Translations under genes and position numbers: made by a program
Assembly: GCF_030538285.1 (NCBI RefSeq)
Contig: NZ_JAUNUG010000003.1
Coordinates: 62,001 to 126,000, forward strand
Reading direction: 5' to 3'
From: Corynebacterium sp.
GTDB taxonomy: Bacteria; Actinomycetota; Actinomycetes; Mycobacteriales; Mycobacteriaceae
DNA length: 64,000 nucleotides
Notes under the pieces: model-generated
Database searches by the model: none
What the model was told of the DNA's origin: nothing
What the model saw: only the letters and a program-made list of their open reading frames with translations
In this document: positions 1 through 7,970 of the stretch, piece after piece
Layout of the letters: each line of letters opens with the position of its first letter
Position numbering within the stretch: the stretch's first letter is position 1

Positions 1-271
1 TGACATCACCGATGTAACCGCCGACATTGGTCATCGCGGTGTTGAGGAGATCCGCCACAAACAGGCCGATAGCCAGCCACAACAGGATCATCGTGACATC
101 CGGGACCGGGACATCCCCATGCACCGCCGAGACAATCGTGTCCGTCGCCTCCCGGAGAATGAACGGCGAAACCAGGGCCAATGCAGCAGCAGCGGTGGAA
201 ATGAGCACCACGCCGAGGTAGTACGGCCACAGAGCCGAAGCGCTGCGGATGATGCGGGTGAGAGAGTTCAA
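1..271 (-). CDS. ABC transporter transmembrane domain (N-terminal fragment, runs off the window)
   Basis: Only the first ~90 residues are present; the gene continues beyond base 1. Reading the minus strand from a TTG at 271 gives an N-terminus starting LNSLTRIIRSASALWPYYLG. A hydrophobic segment (LGVVLISTAAAALALVSPFI) follows, then the typical coupling stretch REATDTIVSAVHGD and a second hydrophobic segment (MILLWLAIGLFVADLLNTAM). This is the start of an ABC_membrane domain of the exporter type, in which one polypeptide usually carries both TM and ATPase domains. A GGAG Shine-Dalgarno lies 6 nt upstream of the TTG, and no ATG or GTG is available in frame just upstream. The substrate cannot be inferred. 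The gene is divergent from the lipoprotein gene that follows. Confidence 0.75.
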   Translation of the reverse strand, partial: MNSLTRIIRSASALWPYYLGVVLISTAAAALALVSPFILREATDTIVSAVHGDVPVPDVTMILLWLAIGLFVADLLNTAMTNVGGYIGDV

Positions 272-318
272 CGTTCTCCAATACCTTGGTGTGAAGACAG
301 GGCAGTCACGTTCACGGC

Positions 319-324
319 TAGACT
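319..324 (+). promoter_or_regulatory. Candidate -10 element TAGACT upstream of the lipoprotein gene
   Basis: TAGACT fits the actinobacterial -10 pattern TANANT and lies about 48 nt before the GTG start at 372. No convincing -35 was seen. This is a prediction only. Confidence 0.35.
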
Positions 325-371
325 ATGAGAGCTACCCCGAACATCTTAGGCCGGTACGAAAGGCAGGCATC

Positions 372-890
372 GTGTCACGACTACGCCCCGCCCTTGTCAT
401 CCTCTCATCCGCACTTCTTCTCACCGCCTGCGGGACAGACGAAACGGAATCTCCTGAGGAGGGCCTCGTCGTCACCACCTCCCAAACCCCCGAGGCCCAG
501 CCCGAGGCAGTCGACCCCGTCCAGGCCGAGTCGCTCCGTGGCTCCACCGAAGACCCCGGTTTGGGCGTCGAATGGATTTACCAGGGCGTTCGCTCGGCCC
601 CGACCGGCGGCAGTGTGGTGACCGTGCTGGTGACCAACCTCAACGATGAGCCGCTCCCGCCCTCCGCCATCCCCCAACCCACCCTGCGCTATAACTCCGG
701 CGGCGGCACCATGGTCGACGCCGACCCCGTCGCCAACGAGGACACTGATCTTCCCCTCGGCCTTGATCTCCCGCTCGGTCCCGGCGCTTCGACTAACCTG
801 CGCTACGCCTTCAGCGTCAGCCCCGGCAACATGTGGGACGCCGAACTCCAGGTGGGCAACGTCATCTGGGAGGGCAACCTCAACTTCTAG
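372..890 (+). CDS. Putative lipoprotein, unknown function
   Basis: 172 aa starting at GTG 372 (VSRLRPALVILSS), preceded by a purine-rich stretch AAAGGCAGG. The N-terminus is a lipoprotein signal peptide: basic SRLR, hydrophobic core ALVILSSALL, and lipobox LTAC, so the acylated Cys is near residue 20. An acidic low-complexity linker (ETESPEEG...EAQPEAVDP) follows. The C-terminal ~110 residues form a beta-rich domain (WIYQGVRSAPTGGSVVTVLVTNLNDEPLPPSAIPQPTLRY...), resembling small Ig-like exported domains. I do not recognise the family. The frame extends upstream, but those codons would precede the signal peptide, so GTG 372 is preferred. The protein is probably anchored on the outer face of the cytoplasmic membrane. 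Confidence 0.8.
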   Translation: MSRLRPALVILSSALLLTACGTDETESPEEGLVVTTSQTPEAQPEAVDPVQAESLRGSTEDPGLGVEWIYQGVRSAPTGGSVVTVLVTNLNDEPLPPSAIPQPTLRYNSGGGTMVDADPVANEDTDLPLGLDLPLGPGASTNLRYAFSVSPGNMWDAELQVGNVIWEGNLNF

Positions 891-920
891 GGGTGTGGGG
901 TGGGGCTGTGGGGTCTGTTG

Positions 921-997
921 CCTGATTCCCTGATGTAGCACCATTTCTGACCTGGGGTTTTGTGCGGGCGAGGTGTTCCTGTCCGCTTAGTGGCGGG
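921..997. repeat. Palindromic repeat unit 1 (right arm decayed)
   Basis: The unit begins CCTGATTCCCTGATGTAG and continues with the same core as units 2 and 3 (CACCATTTCTGACCTGGGG...). The right end has lost the inverted copy of the left arm. A 48-nt spacer, nearly identical to the spacer between units 2 and 3, separates it from unit 2. Confidence 0.75.
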
Positions 998-1045
998 CGG
1001 GCCTGGGTCTGGTGGGCTCGCGGGGGGTTGCTGTGAGGGGTGTCG

Positions 1046-1122
1046 CCTGATTCTCTGACATAGCACCATTTCTGACCTGGGGTTTTGTGAGGGCGAGGTG
1101 TTCCAGGTGTGAGAGAATCAGG
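1046..1122. repeat. Palindromic repeat unit 2
   Basis: This 77-nt element has perfect 11-bp terminal inverted repeats: CCTGATTCTCT at the left end and AGAGAATCAGG at the right end. The core matches units 1 and 3. The start-to-start distance from unit 1 is 125 nt. Confidence 0.85.
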
Positions 1123-1169
1123 CGGGCCTGGGTCTGGTGGGTTCGCGGGGGTTGCTGCGAGGGGTGTCG

Positions 1170-1246
1170 CCTGATTCTCTGACGTAGTACCATTTTTGAC
1201 CTGGGGTTATGTAGAGGTGAGGACTTCCTGACGTAAGAGAATCAGG
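1170..1246. repeat. Palindromic repeat unit 3
   Basis: This 77-nt element has the same 11-bp terminal inverted repeats, extended by a further ACGT match after one mismatch (left CTCTGACGTAG, right CTGACGTAAGAG). The core has diverged slightly from unit 2. The start-to-start distance from unit 2 is 124 nt. There are no coding potential and no flanking target-site duplication that I can identify. Confidence 0.85.
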
Positions 1247-1356
1247 GCCCTAGAAAAAATCTTTGGAAACCAGGGAACCTTTCGGTCATTTTCGGAGTCT
1301 AAGTGTGTCGGGTGCGGAATTCCTCCGCGCCCTCGACCACCACAAGAGGGGACTCC

Positions 1357-1953
1357 ATGCCCGTCCGCCGCATTCTGCCCTGCGCCCTCGCAGCACTTCT
1401 GCTCGCCGCCTGCACTGACAGCGACACACAACCCATCGCCAGCACTGTCCCCGCCACGACCGCTACATCGGCCGCAGCGGAACCAGTGATCGAACTTGGG
1501 GACTTTGACCCCGAGGGCGATTTCACCGTGTTCGACCCGTGCACCGAAATCCCGGCGGAAGTACTCGCGGAAGCGGGGCTGGGTGAACCGGTCGGGGAGC
1601 CCTACTACGACGGGAACATGTCAGTGTTGTGTTCCGGGAGGTTGACCACTCCCGATCACTCAGGTGTTGTCGGGCTTTCCGGCGATAGGTTCTCGAAGGA
1701 AAGAATTGAGGAGCTCAATCTCATCCTTGGGGAGGCTTCTGGCACTGACCTTGATGGGGCATATCTGCATGCACTTCCTGGCGATGCTGGAAACGACTGT
1801 TCCGCGGCCATTAGCACGACCCGCGGCCGGTTCGTCGTTAACTACAACGAACCTCTATTCAGTGGCGATCGTCAAGAATTATGCTCCGTCGCGTTGTCCA
1901 AACTCGAAATCATCGTCAAGAAAATGGGGGAAATTAATGGAAATCTATCTTGA
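1357..1953 (+). CDS. DUF3558-like lipoprotein
   Basis: 198 aa from ATG 1357, with AGAGGGGA just upstream. The signal peptide is MPVRRILPCALAALLL followed by lipobox LAAC, so the acylated Cys is near residue 20. A Ser/Thr/Ala-rich linker leads to FDPCTEIPAEVLAEAGLG, the hallmark DPC....P......G start of DUF3558 domains of mycobacterial and corynebacterial lipoproteins. Further Cys residues (VLCSGR, NDCSAA, ELCSVA) are consistent with disulfides in an exported domain. Function is unknown for the family. The gene overlaps the next by 17 nt, so the two are probably translationally coupled and work together. Confidence 0.85.
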   Translation: MPVRRILPCALAALLLAACTDSDTQPIASTVPATTATSAAAEPVIELGDFDPEGDFTVFDPCTEIPAEVLAEAGLGEPVGEPYYDGNMSVLCSGRLTTPDHSGVVGLSGDRFSKERIEELNLILGEASGTDLDGAYLHALPGDAGNDCSAAISTTRGRFVVNYNEPLFSGDRQELCSVALSKLEIIVKKMGEINGNLS

Positions 1954-3577
1954 TCAAGGGTCAGTTCTACGAGGGGTTGATCAGCTGCGAGAAATCGGAA
2001 CAGATGCCGTTGAAGTAGCGCATGCTGCGCGGATGGCAACACTTAACGCCAGCTTTTCGGGTGTGTCCGGGCTGGATCAGCTCGGGGGCAGTCATGGTGG
2101 GGTTATTAATGGGGGACCGGGGTCGGCGATCACGGTGATGCAGTCGTATGCGGAGCAGGTGGAGTGGCTGAGTGGGGCGCTGGCGGCGAGCTATGAGGCG
2201 TTGACGGGGCAGAATGCTTTCGTGACGCGGGGGATGGATATCGCTGATGAGGGTGGTGTTGTCGGTGATGGTGGGGTGAGTTTTCCGCCGCGGCCGCGTC
2301 CTCGTTTTGAGAGCTTTACGTTCACTCCGCCGATGGTGATGCCGGCGTTGTCGATCAACCAGTTGAACAACGATTTCATGGGGACGCGGATCGGGGAGTT
2401 GATTCAGGCGTCGCAGATGTGGCACAAGATGTCGGCGGATGTGGCGGGTATTGCGGGGCGTCTGCAGTCGGTGGTGTCGGATTTGTCGGCGCGGAATCGG
2501 GGGGACGTGATTGAGGCGGCGATCGGGAAGATTTCCGAGGTGGCTCAGGCGGGGGAGACGTTCGCGGCGAATTCGACGACGATGGGTAACACGGTGCAGA
2601 CGATCAATGTCATTCAGCAGCAGGGGGCGGTTACCGTTGCTGCGGCGATGCCGGTGATCAATGCGATTCCGAATCCGTTGGCGCGGGCGGCGGCGGAGCG
2701 TTCTTTCCTGGCGTCGTTCCCTGCGAGCTATAACCCGGCGGTGGCGATGGGTGTGCCGCCGATCCGCAATCTCATGGTGATGGATCCGGCGCCGGACGGT
2801 GGTGGTGAGGTCGCTATGGGGATGGGGTCCGTCGAGGGGCAGGGCCGCAAGCATGATGCGACGGGCCTGCGCGCGCCGGGTGCGCCGCTGGAGATCCTCG
2901 GTGGTCTGCAGCGTGCGGTCGAAGCCGGCAGCTTCAACACTGTGCAGGAGGGTGTGCATCAGTTGGCGGGAGTTGATGGGGCTGGTCTGGTGCAGGCCGG
3001 GGATGTGGGGACGTTGGCTGCGGGGCATACGCCGGTGTCGATGCCTGCGGGGCTCGGGTCGATGGGCATGCCGGCGACAGGTGGTGTGCCCTCCGCGGGT
3101 ACGGCTATCGCACCGGGTTCTTTGGGTTCACCGGCGCTGTCCACCCCGATGCCGGGGATGCCGGTGTCTTTGGGGCAGTCGCAGACCACGGCGGCAGGTG
3201 CGGGGCGTTCCGCTTCTGGGCTGGGCAGCACTATGGGAGGTGTGCCTGTCGGTGGCATGGGCCCCATCGGGGCTGGTCAGATGGCCCGTGGACGGGGTGT
3301 CGGCAGCGGGGCTGCGGAGCTCGCGGCCCCGGTGGCAACGGCAGCCCCGGTTACGGGGGCTGGAATTGGGGCTGGTGGGACGTCGAGAAGCACGGGCGGA
3401 ATGGGACGCGGAATGATGCCCATGATGGGTGCCCCGATGGGCGCGCAACAGCAGTCGAAGTCCGCGAAGGTGAAGACGGTGACGTCGGCGGTGGAGGAGG
3501 ATGCGAATGTGTCCGCGCTGCTCGGTGAGCGCCAGCCTGTGGTACCCGGCGTGATCGGAGCGTGGGCCCGCGGTTGA
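1937..3577 (+). CDS. PPE/WXG100-like protein with a Gly/Met/Pro-rich tail
   Basis: 546 aa from ATG 1937, which lies inside the end of the DUF3558-like gene and has GGGGG 6 nt upstream; the open frame continues further upstream, but that region is coding in the lipoprotein frame. The first ~170 residues are helical (DQLREIGTDAVEVAHAARMATLNASF, YAEQVEWLSGALAASYEALTGQNAF), as in PPE or WXG100-type proteins. A central helical part (WHKMSADVAGIAGRLQSVVSDLSAR) follows. The last ~250 residues are low-complexity Gly/Ala/Met/Pro repeats (GGMGPIGAGQMARGRG, GRGMMPMMGAPMG). Residues ~300-320 hold an NPLARAAAERSFLASFPASYNP segment. No type VII secretion gene is visible nearby. Assignment to PPE is by appearance only. 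A partnership with the overlapping lipoprotein is inferred. Confidence 0.7.
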   Translation: MEIYLDQGSVLRGVDQLREIGTDAVEVAHAARMATLNASFSGVSGLDQLGGSHGGVINGGPGSAITVMQSYAEQVEWLSGALAASYEALTGQNAFVTRGMDIADEGGVVGDGGVSFPPRPRPRFESFTFTPPMVMPALSINQLNNDFMGTRIGELIQASQMWHKMSADVAGIAGRLQSVVSDLSARNRGDVIEAAIGKISEVAQAGETFAANSTTMGNTVQTINVIQQQGAVTVAAAMPVINAIPNPLARAAAERSFLASFPASYNPAVAMGVPPIRNLMVMDPAPDGGGEVAMGMGSVEGQGRKHDATGLRAPGAPLEILGGLQRAVEAGSFNTVQEGVHQLAGVDGAGLVQAGDVGTLAAGHTPVSMPAGLGSMGMPATGGVPSAGTAIAPGSLGSPALSTPMPGMPVSLGQSQTTAAGAGRSASGLGSTMGGVPVGGMGPIGAGQMARGRGVGSGAAELAAPVATAAPVTGAGIGAGGTSRSTGGMGRGMMPMMGAPMGAQQQSKSAKVKTVTSAVEEDANVSALLGERQPVVPGVIGAWARG

Positions 3578-3596
3578 CCCTGGGTAGGGTGGTGGC

Positions 3597-4151
3597 ATGA
3601 CAAACGACGTTGAACTGGTGGTCCTGGCCGACGAGCACGGTGAGGCCACCGGCACCGCGCCGAAGGCCACCATCCACTCCGGGGACACCCCACTGCATTT
3701 CGCTTTCTCCTGCTGGGTACTCAACGCGGAGGGCAAGCTGCTGGTGACCCGACGGGCCCTGTCGAAAAAGACCTGGCCTGGGGTATGGACGAATAGCTTC
3801 TGCGGGCACCCTGGCCCCGGGGAATCTAACGAGGAGGCGGTGGCTCGCCGCAGCGTCGAGGAACTCGGTTTCGTGCCGGGAGCCCTCACAGACATCACGG
3901 TGGTGTTACCGGAGTTCCGTTACCGGGCGGTGGATTCTAGTGGGATCGTCGAGAATGAGTTTTGCCCCGTGTTCGTCGCCCGCCTGGGGGAGGGGGAGCA
4001 GCCGGATCCGCGACCGGAAGAGATCGATTCTCTGGCGTGGGTGAACCCTGCCGAGCTGATCGCCGCGGCGGACGCCACCCCCTTCGCATTCAGTCCCTGG
4101 CTGGTGGAGGAGCTGGCTGATCAGCGTCTGCGAGACGCGTTACTCCTTTAG
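3597..4151 (+). CDS. idi: Isopentenyl-diphosphate delta-isomerase, type I
   Basis: 184 aa. Converts isopentenyl diphosphate to dimethylallyl diphosphate for isoprenoids (undecaprenyl/decaprenyl carriers, menaquinone, carotenoids). The Nudix-fold signature is clear: WTNSFCGHPGPGESNEEAVARRSVEELG, with the catalytic Cys near residue 67 and metal-binding His after it. The second active-site motif is ENEFCPVF. Length is typical for the bacterial enzyme. ATG 3597 is the only reasonable start, 19 nt after the PPE-like gene. The 3' end overlaps the convergent maltokinase-like gene by 12 nt, so no terminator separates the two. Confidence 0.95.
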   Translation: MTNDVELVVLADEHGEATGTAPKATIHSGDTPLHFAFSCWVLNAEGKLLVTRRALSKKTWPGVWTNSFCGHPGPGESNEEAVARRSVEELGFVPGALTDITVVLPEFRYRAVDSSGIVENEFCPVFVARLGEGEQPDPRPEEIDSLAWVNPAELIAAADATPFAFSPWLVEELADQRLRDALLL

Positions 4152-5354
4152 CCGGAGGAACTCCGACTGGGTGTTGTTCATGGTGAACGGCGGTGCAGTC
4201 GCGCGGAAGAACTCGAGGAACTCAAGGGGAACGAGGGGCTGCCCACCGGTGCGGTGTGTCTCGATGTAAACCTCTTCGCAGATTTTGTCGAGGACATAGA
4301 CGAACAACAGTGGCGAAATCAGAGGGTGTTCGTAGCCCTCCATAATCGATTTCATCATTTCGGTGCACCAGGCCAAGTTGCCTTCGGAGGCCCAGAACAA
4401 GGACCGCTGGAGGGAGGCCAGATCTTCGAGTGCGCAACCGGGCACGATGCGCTCCGGCACTGACAAGCGAATGTCACCCTCCCAACCGCCGATCAGCCAA
4501 GCGTCATCCTCCTCCAACCACAGTTGCTCGAGGCAGATGTTGCCGTGGGTTCGTTGGACGAGCACCTCGCCGTCGAGAAGCCGGTACCATTCGCGAATCA
4601 TTGGGGCGAAGGGAATGAGGACGGGGGTTGATTCGGCGAAACGATCCAGACGCTCACTGAGGCGCTCGGTGACACAGGCGGCGGGAATCCAGTCATATCC
4701 GAAGGCCATGAGCATGGAGTCGTGGATGAGCCGCAGGGTCTTGCCAAGCTGGAAGCCATCAGCATAGGAGTACATATTGGCGGCCGCGTGGTTGCGGACC
4801 TGATTCCAGGCATTCATCCCGCTGGGCAGGCGACGTAGCGTGCCCAGGATGTAAGTGCGGTCCTGCGTGGTGAGTTCGATGCGGCCGATGAGGTCAGGGG
4901 AGTAGCTGCCGATGAGGGTGGACAGCAATTCCACCTCAGGGGGCACGCCGGGCCAGACCCGTCGATAGAAGGTGAAGGCGTACTTCTCGATCTCGGGCCA
5001 CTGCTCGTCATCCGTGAGGAAAATATCGATGCGATTCTCGTCCCGCGTGCTGCGGACGAAACAGAGCGATTCGGGCATGGAGCCGAGATAGGTGCCGATG
5101 CCAACGAAGTCTCCACTGCTCACACCGCGAGCGATGTCGAAACCCGTGGCGAGGGCGTCGTCTTTGACCATCTGAAAGTTCTCGTCGAGCAAGAACTGGT
5201 ACAGGGTGGGGTCGTCCGGGTCAGGCGAAAAACCGGCGACATGGCGCGCACCCGGAACATTAGAGCTAGCGACAATTTTCAGGTCATCGGGCGAGGGAAT
5301 ATCCGACGTCAACTGCTCTACGGAACGCGCTGGGTCGAGCTGGTCGGTGGGCAC
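4140..5354 (-). CDS. Maltokinase (Mak/Pep2)-like protein, probably catalytically inactive, copy A
   Basis: 404 aa from GTG 5354 (VPTDQLDPARSVEQ), with GAAAGG about 9 nt upstream; a longer frame would run into the upstream paralogue. The fold is that of maltokinases, which phosphorylate maltose to maltose-1-phosphate in the TreS-Mak-GlgE route. Matching parts are YSPDLIGRIELTTQDRTYILGTLRRLPSGMNAWNQ and the C-terminal kinase lobe. Where active enzymes have HGDLHLGQ and DFEGEP, this protein has HGNICLEQ and GGWEGD: the catalytic Asp is Asn and the metal-binding Asp is gone. It therefore looks like a pseudokinase. It follows a paralogue in the same direction. No treS is visible in the window. Confidence 0.7.
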   Translation of the reverse strand: MPTDQLDPARSVEQLTSDIPSPDDLKIVASSNVPGARHVAGFSPDPDDPTLYQFLLDENFQMVKDDALATGFDIARGVSSGDFVGIGTYLGSMPESLCFVRSTRDENRIDIFLTDDEQWPEIEKYAFTFYRRVWPGVPPEVELLSTLIGSYSPDLIGRIELTTQDRTYILGTLRRLPSGMNAWNQVRNHAAANMYSYADGFQLGKTLRLIHDSMLMAFGYDWIPAACVTERLSERLDRFAESTPVLIPFAPMIREWYRLLDGEVLVQRTHGNICLEQLWLEEDDAWLIGGWEGDIRLSVPERIVPGCALEDLASLQRSLFWASEGNLAWCTEMMKSIMEGYEHPLISPLLFVYVLDKICEEVYIETHRTGGQPLVPLEFLEFFRATAPPFTMNNTQSEFLRLKE

Positions 5355-5449
5355 GGAGGAAGACCTTTCGGGCGGTGAGATAGATGCCAGAACCTTATCA
5401 GAAGCTGAGCGGCAATTAAGGTAATGATGCGGAAAAGTTATTGTTTTGC

Positions 5450-6634
5450 TTACCGCATAAACTCGGATGGCGCCATCTGGGGACGTGTCTCCAGGGCGTT
5501 TTCGCGGAACCATTCGAGGAACGCCAGCGGCAATTCGGGCTTGCCATCCTCGCCGTCCTTCTCGCGAACCAGCTCTTCGCAGGCGCGGTCCAGGACGAAA
5601 GCGCTAAACGGCACTGACATCATCGGTTCGCCGTAGCCGTCGAAAATGGCTCCCATTGCCTGGATACACCACGCCTTGTTGCCGCCACAGGCCCAGAACA
5701 TGGAGCGCTGCAAAGTGGCCAGATCCTCCAGCGGGGAGCCGCTGAGCGTGCGTTGCTCGATGGGTAGGCGCACGTCACCTTCCCAGCCCCCGATAAACCA
5801 ACTGCTGTCTTCCTCGATCCACATCTCCCGCAGGTTGATGTTGCCGTGCAGTCGCTGCACCAGCATTGATCCGCTGAGGTGTTCATACCATTCGCGGATC
5901 CACGACTCATAGGGGGCAAGTTCCGGGGCCGCGGCCACAAAAATATCCAGGCGATCGATCAGCCGCAGGGCCACCGTCTCGGCCGGAACCCACTCGTAGG
6001 GGAAGGCCATGAGGAAGGAATCGTGAATGTAGCGCAGCGTCTGCCCGAGATTGGAGCATTGGGAATGGGAGATGACCTGTGCGGCCACCTCCTGTTTGGT
6101 CTGCTCGAAGGCATTGACGCCCTGGGGGAGTCGGCGCAAGGTGCCCAGGACGTAGGTCCGATTCTTGTGCCGATACTCGAAGTGGCCGAGCAGGTCGGGG
6201 CTATAGGGGCCGGTGAGGGTGCGCAGAGCCTCCACCTCAACGGGCAATCCCGGCCAGATATGACGATAGAGCGAAACGACATACTTTGCGACGTCCGCTC
6301 GCTCACTGTCGTCAGTGACATACAGGTCGATGCGGTAGGTATCGCGCGAATGGTCAACGTAGAACAGTTCCCCGGGGGCGTGGCCGACGAAGACTCCGCC
6401 GCCGACCGTTTTTCCATTGTGCAGAACCGTGAGGAGCTTGGACTCATCGAAGCTGGTGGCGTCGATGTAGCCGCCGTTATCGTCCACTAGGAACTGGTAG
6501 AGGGATTCGTCATCCTCATCTTCAAGCTCCATAACTACGTGGTTACCTTCGGGGAAGCGGTGGATACTCACCTGCCGGAGATCTTCGTAGTCCGGGATCC
6601 AGTCGCCGAAGGAGTGGCCCGCGGGGAGTCCCAT
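5450..6634 (-). CDS. Maltokinase (Mak/Pep2)-like protein, probably catalytically inactive, copy B
   Basis: 394 aa from ATG 6634. GAAAGG lies 8 nt upstream of this ATG, which makes it better than the GTG three codons earlier. It is a clear paralogue of the next gene downstream: shared blocks include YSPDLLGHFEYRHKNRTYVLGTLRRLPQGVNAFEQ, LGQTLRYIHDSFLMAF and LEDLATLQRSMFWACGGNKAWC. It carries the same active-site losses, HGNINLREMW and FIGGWEGD, in place of HGDLHLGQ and DFEGEP. Identical substitutions in both copies argue that they predate the duplication and are tolerated or selected. The gene lies 21 nt after the esterase gene and is probably in one transcript with it. Confidence 0.7.
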   Translation of the reverse strand: MGLPAGHSFGDWIPDYEDLRQVSIHRFPEGNHVVMELEDEDDESLYQFLVDDNGGYIDATSFDESKLLTVLHNGKTVGGGVFVGHAPGELFYVDHSRDTYRIDLYVTDDSERADVAKYVVSLYRHIWPGLPVEVEALRTLTGPYSPDLLGHFEYRHKNRTYVLGTLRRLPQGVNAFEQTKQEVAAQVISHSQCSNLGQTLRYIHDSFLMAFPYEWVPAETVALRLIDRLDIFVAAAPELAPYESWIREWYEHLSGSMLVQRLHGNINLREMWIEEDSSWFIGGWEGDVRLPIEQRTLSGSPLEDLATLQRSMFWACGGNKAWCIQAMGAIFDGYGEPMMSVPFSAFVLDRACEELVREKDGEDGKPELPLAFLEWFRENALETRPQMAPSEFMR

Positions 6635-6655
6635 CGGCCGCACCTTTCCATCTTT

Positions 6656-7942
6656 TTAGGGGTTGAACGCCTCCCGCACCATACGGAGCGGATCTATAGA
6701 CAATCTTACGCGAGCGGAGTCGAGCGAGAGCTCCCGGGTCTGTCTATCTGTCGTTTGATCGTATTCCGCCCAATCGGGGGTATATCCCCTGGCGAATGCG
6801 ACAAGCAGCTCTCGAATCTTATCCGATTTAGTTTCTGACACACCAAACATAGGGGAGATTTCCGCACAATGCACGGCGGTGCCCTCATCAGCGGTGAACT
6901 CCACCATCCACACTGGTCCGGGCACCTCGTCGCCGGCCTGGGACACCCACCGGCGGTTGGCTGCATCGCCTATCAGTCGTCCCATCGGGCGCTGCGGGTC
7001 GATTGACGCGACCTCCTTGAGATAGTCCGCGACGGATCCCCGCACCCCCATGCGGCGTGCCAACAGTCGGGCTGCGGCCGAACCCAGGCCACGCTGGTCG
7101 ATCTTTCTTCCCGCTGGCATGTCATAGTGCTCGTCGCGAGTGGAGCCCAGTATGAGGGGCATGTCGGAGAGCTCGGCGCCGTCGAAACCCGTCGGCCCGA
7201 GCGCCATATCCATGCCGTGTATGCTGCGGAAACGTGCATACGCCTTGGCCAGGGCGGTGGGGTTGTCCTCTGCCAACTGGGTCAGGGAGGTGCGGGTGAC
7301 GGGCTTGCCCAGCACCATTCTCAAGGAAGCTTTGCGGCGCTCAAAGCTCTCCCGCGGAAAGCAGGGGGAAAGGGCGATGACACGTCGGAAAGCGCCGCGG
7401 TAGTGATCGCGCCGCATCAGCCACAAGGCGGTGGTAGCCCCGGCGGACTGGCCGATGAGGGTGACATTGGTCGGATCGCCGCCGAAGGCCTCGATGTTGC
7501 GCTGGACCCATTCGAGGGCCAGCTGGCAGTCATCGATGCCGCGGAAGTGATCGGGTTCATCATCGTGGAAACGCGCGAAGCCCTGCAGCTTGGTGCGGTA
7601 GCCGATGTGCACGGTGATGATGCCGTCGCGGGCGTTGGCGGTGCCGTCAGCGCGGCGGTCGCCGTGGGTTCCATTTTCGAAACGACCGCCGTGGATATAG
7701 ACCACAACGGGGAGGTCGGCGAGTTCCCGCGCATTATCCGGGGTGACAATCGACAGGGCGATGGTGTCGGGGCGGTAGACGGTGGCGTCGATAAGCTGCT
7801 TTTGCTCGATGCGGCGCGCATCCTCGAAAGGCCCCGGGATGTGGGAGTAGGGGATGGAATGGAAGCGCTTGATCTCCCCGTCGTGGACGCCGGTGATCTT
7901 CCCGGCTGGGCAGGTCACGGTCACACGTGCTGGATCGCTCAT
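6656..7942 (-). CDS. Type B carboxylesterase
   Basis: 428 aa, alpha/beta-hydrolase of the carboxylesterase type B (PnbA) family. The oxyanion-hole stretch is VVVYIHGGRFENGT, and the nucleophile elbow GQSAGA lies near residue 165. The His region is DEGTAVHCAEISPMFG, matching the usual HGAEIPYVFG position. ATG 7942 (MSDPARVTV) is preferred over upstream codons that precede the conserved start. There is no Shine-Dalgarno, and TAGTAC lies about 11 nt upstream, so transcription may be leaderless. No signal peptide is seen, so it is cytoplasmic. The natural ester substrate is unknown. It is divergent from the peptidase gene, 28 nt away. Confidence 0.85.
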   Translation of the reverse strand: MSDPARVTVTCPAGKITGVHDGEIKRFHSIPYSHIPGPFEDARRIEQKQLIDATVYRPDTIALSIVTPDNARELADLPVVVYIHGGRFENGTHGDRRADGTANARDGIITVHIGYRTKLQGFARFHDDEPDHFRGIDDCQLALEWVQRNIEAFGGDPTNVTLIGQSAGATTALWLMRRDHYRGAFRRVIALSPCFPRESFERRKASLRMVLGKPVTRTSLTQLAEDNPTALAKAYARFRSIHGMDMALGPTGFDGAELSDMPLILGSTRDEHYDMPAGRKIDQRGLGSAAARLLARRMGVRGSVADYLKEVASIDPQRPMGRLIGDAANRRWVSQAGDEVPGPVWMVEFTADEGTAVHCAEISPMFGVSETKSDKIRELLVAFARGYTPDWAEYDQTTDRQTRELSLDSARVRLSIDPLRMVREAFNP

Positions 7943-7970
7943 GGGGCCCACGGTACTAGGCTGATGTGCC

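Larger units (their letters stand above)
891..1356. other. 466-nt intergenic region carrying three palindromic repeats
   Basis: There is no credible gene here; the short frames on the minus strand are translations of the repeats themselves. The region holds three tandem repeat units (described separately) and a less G+C-rich stretch at about 1250-1300 that probably carries the promoter of the downstream lipoprotein gene (TCTAAG just after base 1295 is a possible -10). Confidence 0.7.

Noticed and set aside
887..1193. Two minus-strand open frames with similar translations (QRIRRHPSQQPP...)
   Set aside because: They are translations of the tandem palindromic repeats, with no ribosome site and biased low-complexity content.
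921..1246. Repeats as a CRISPR array
   Set aside because: Only three units of 77 nt with nearly identical spacers and no cas genes.
1664..1936. Upstream extension of the PPE-like frame
   Set aside because: It lies inside the DUF3558-like gene in another frame, and ATG 1937 has a Shine-Dalgarno.
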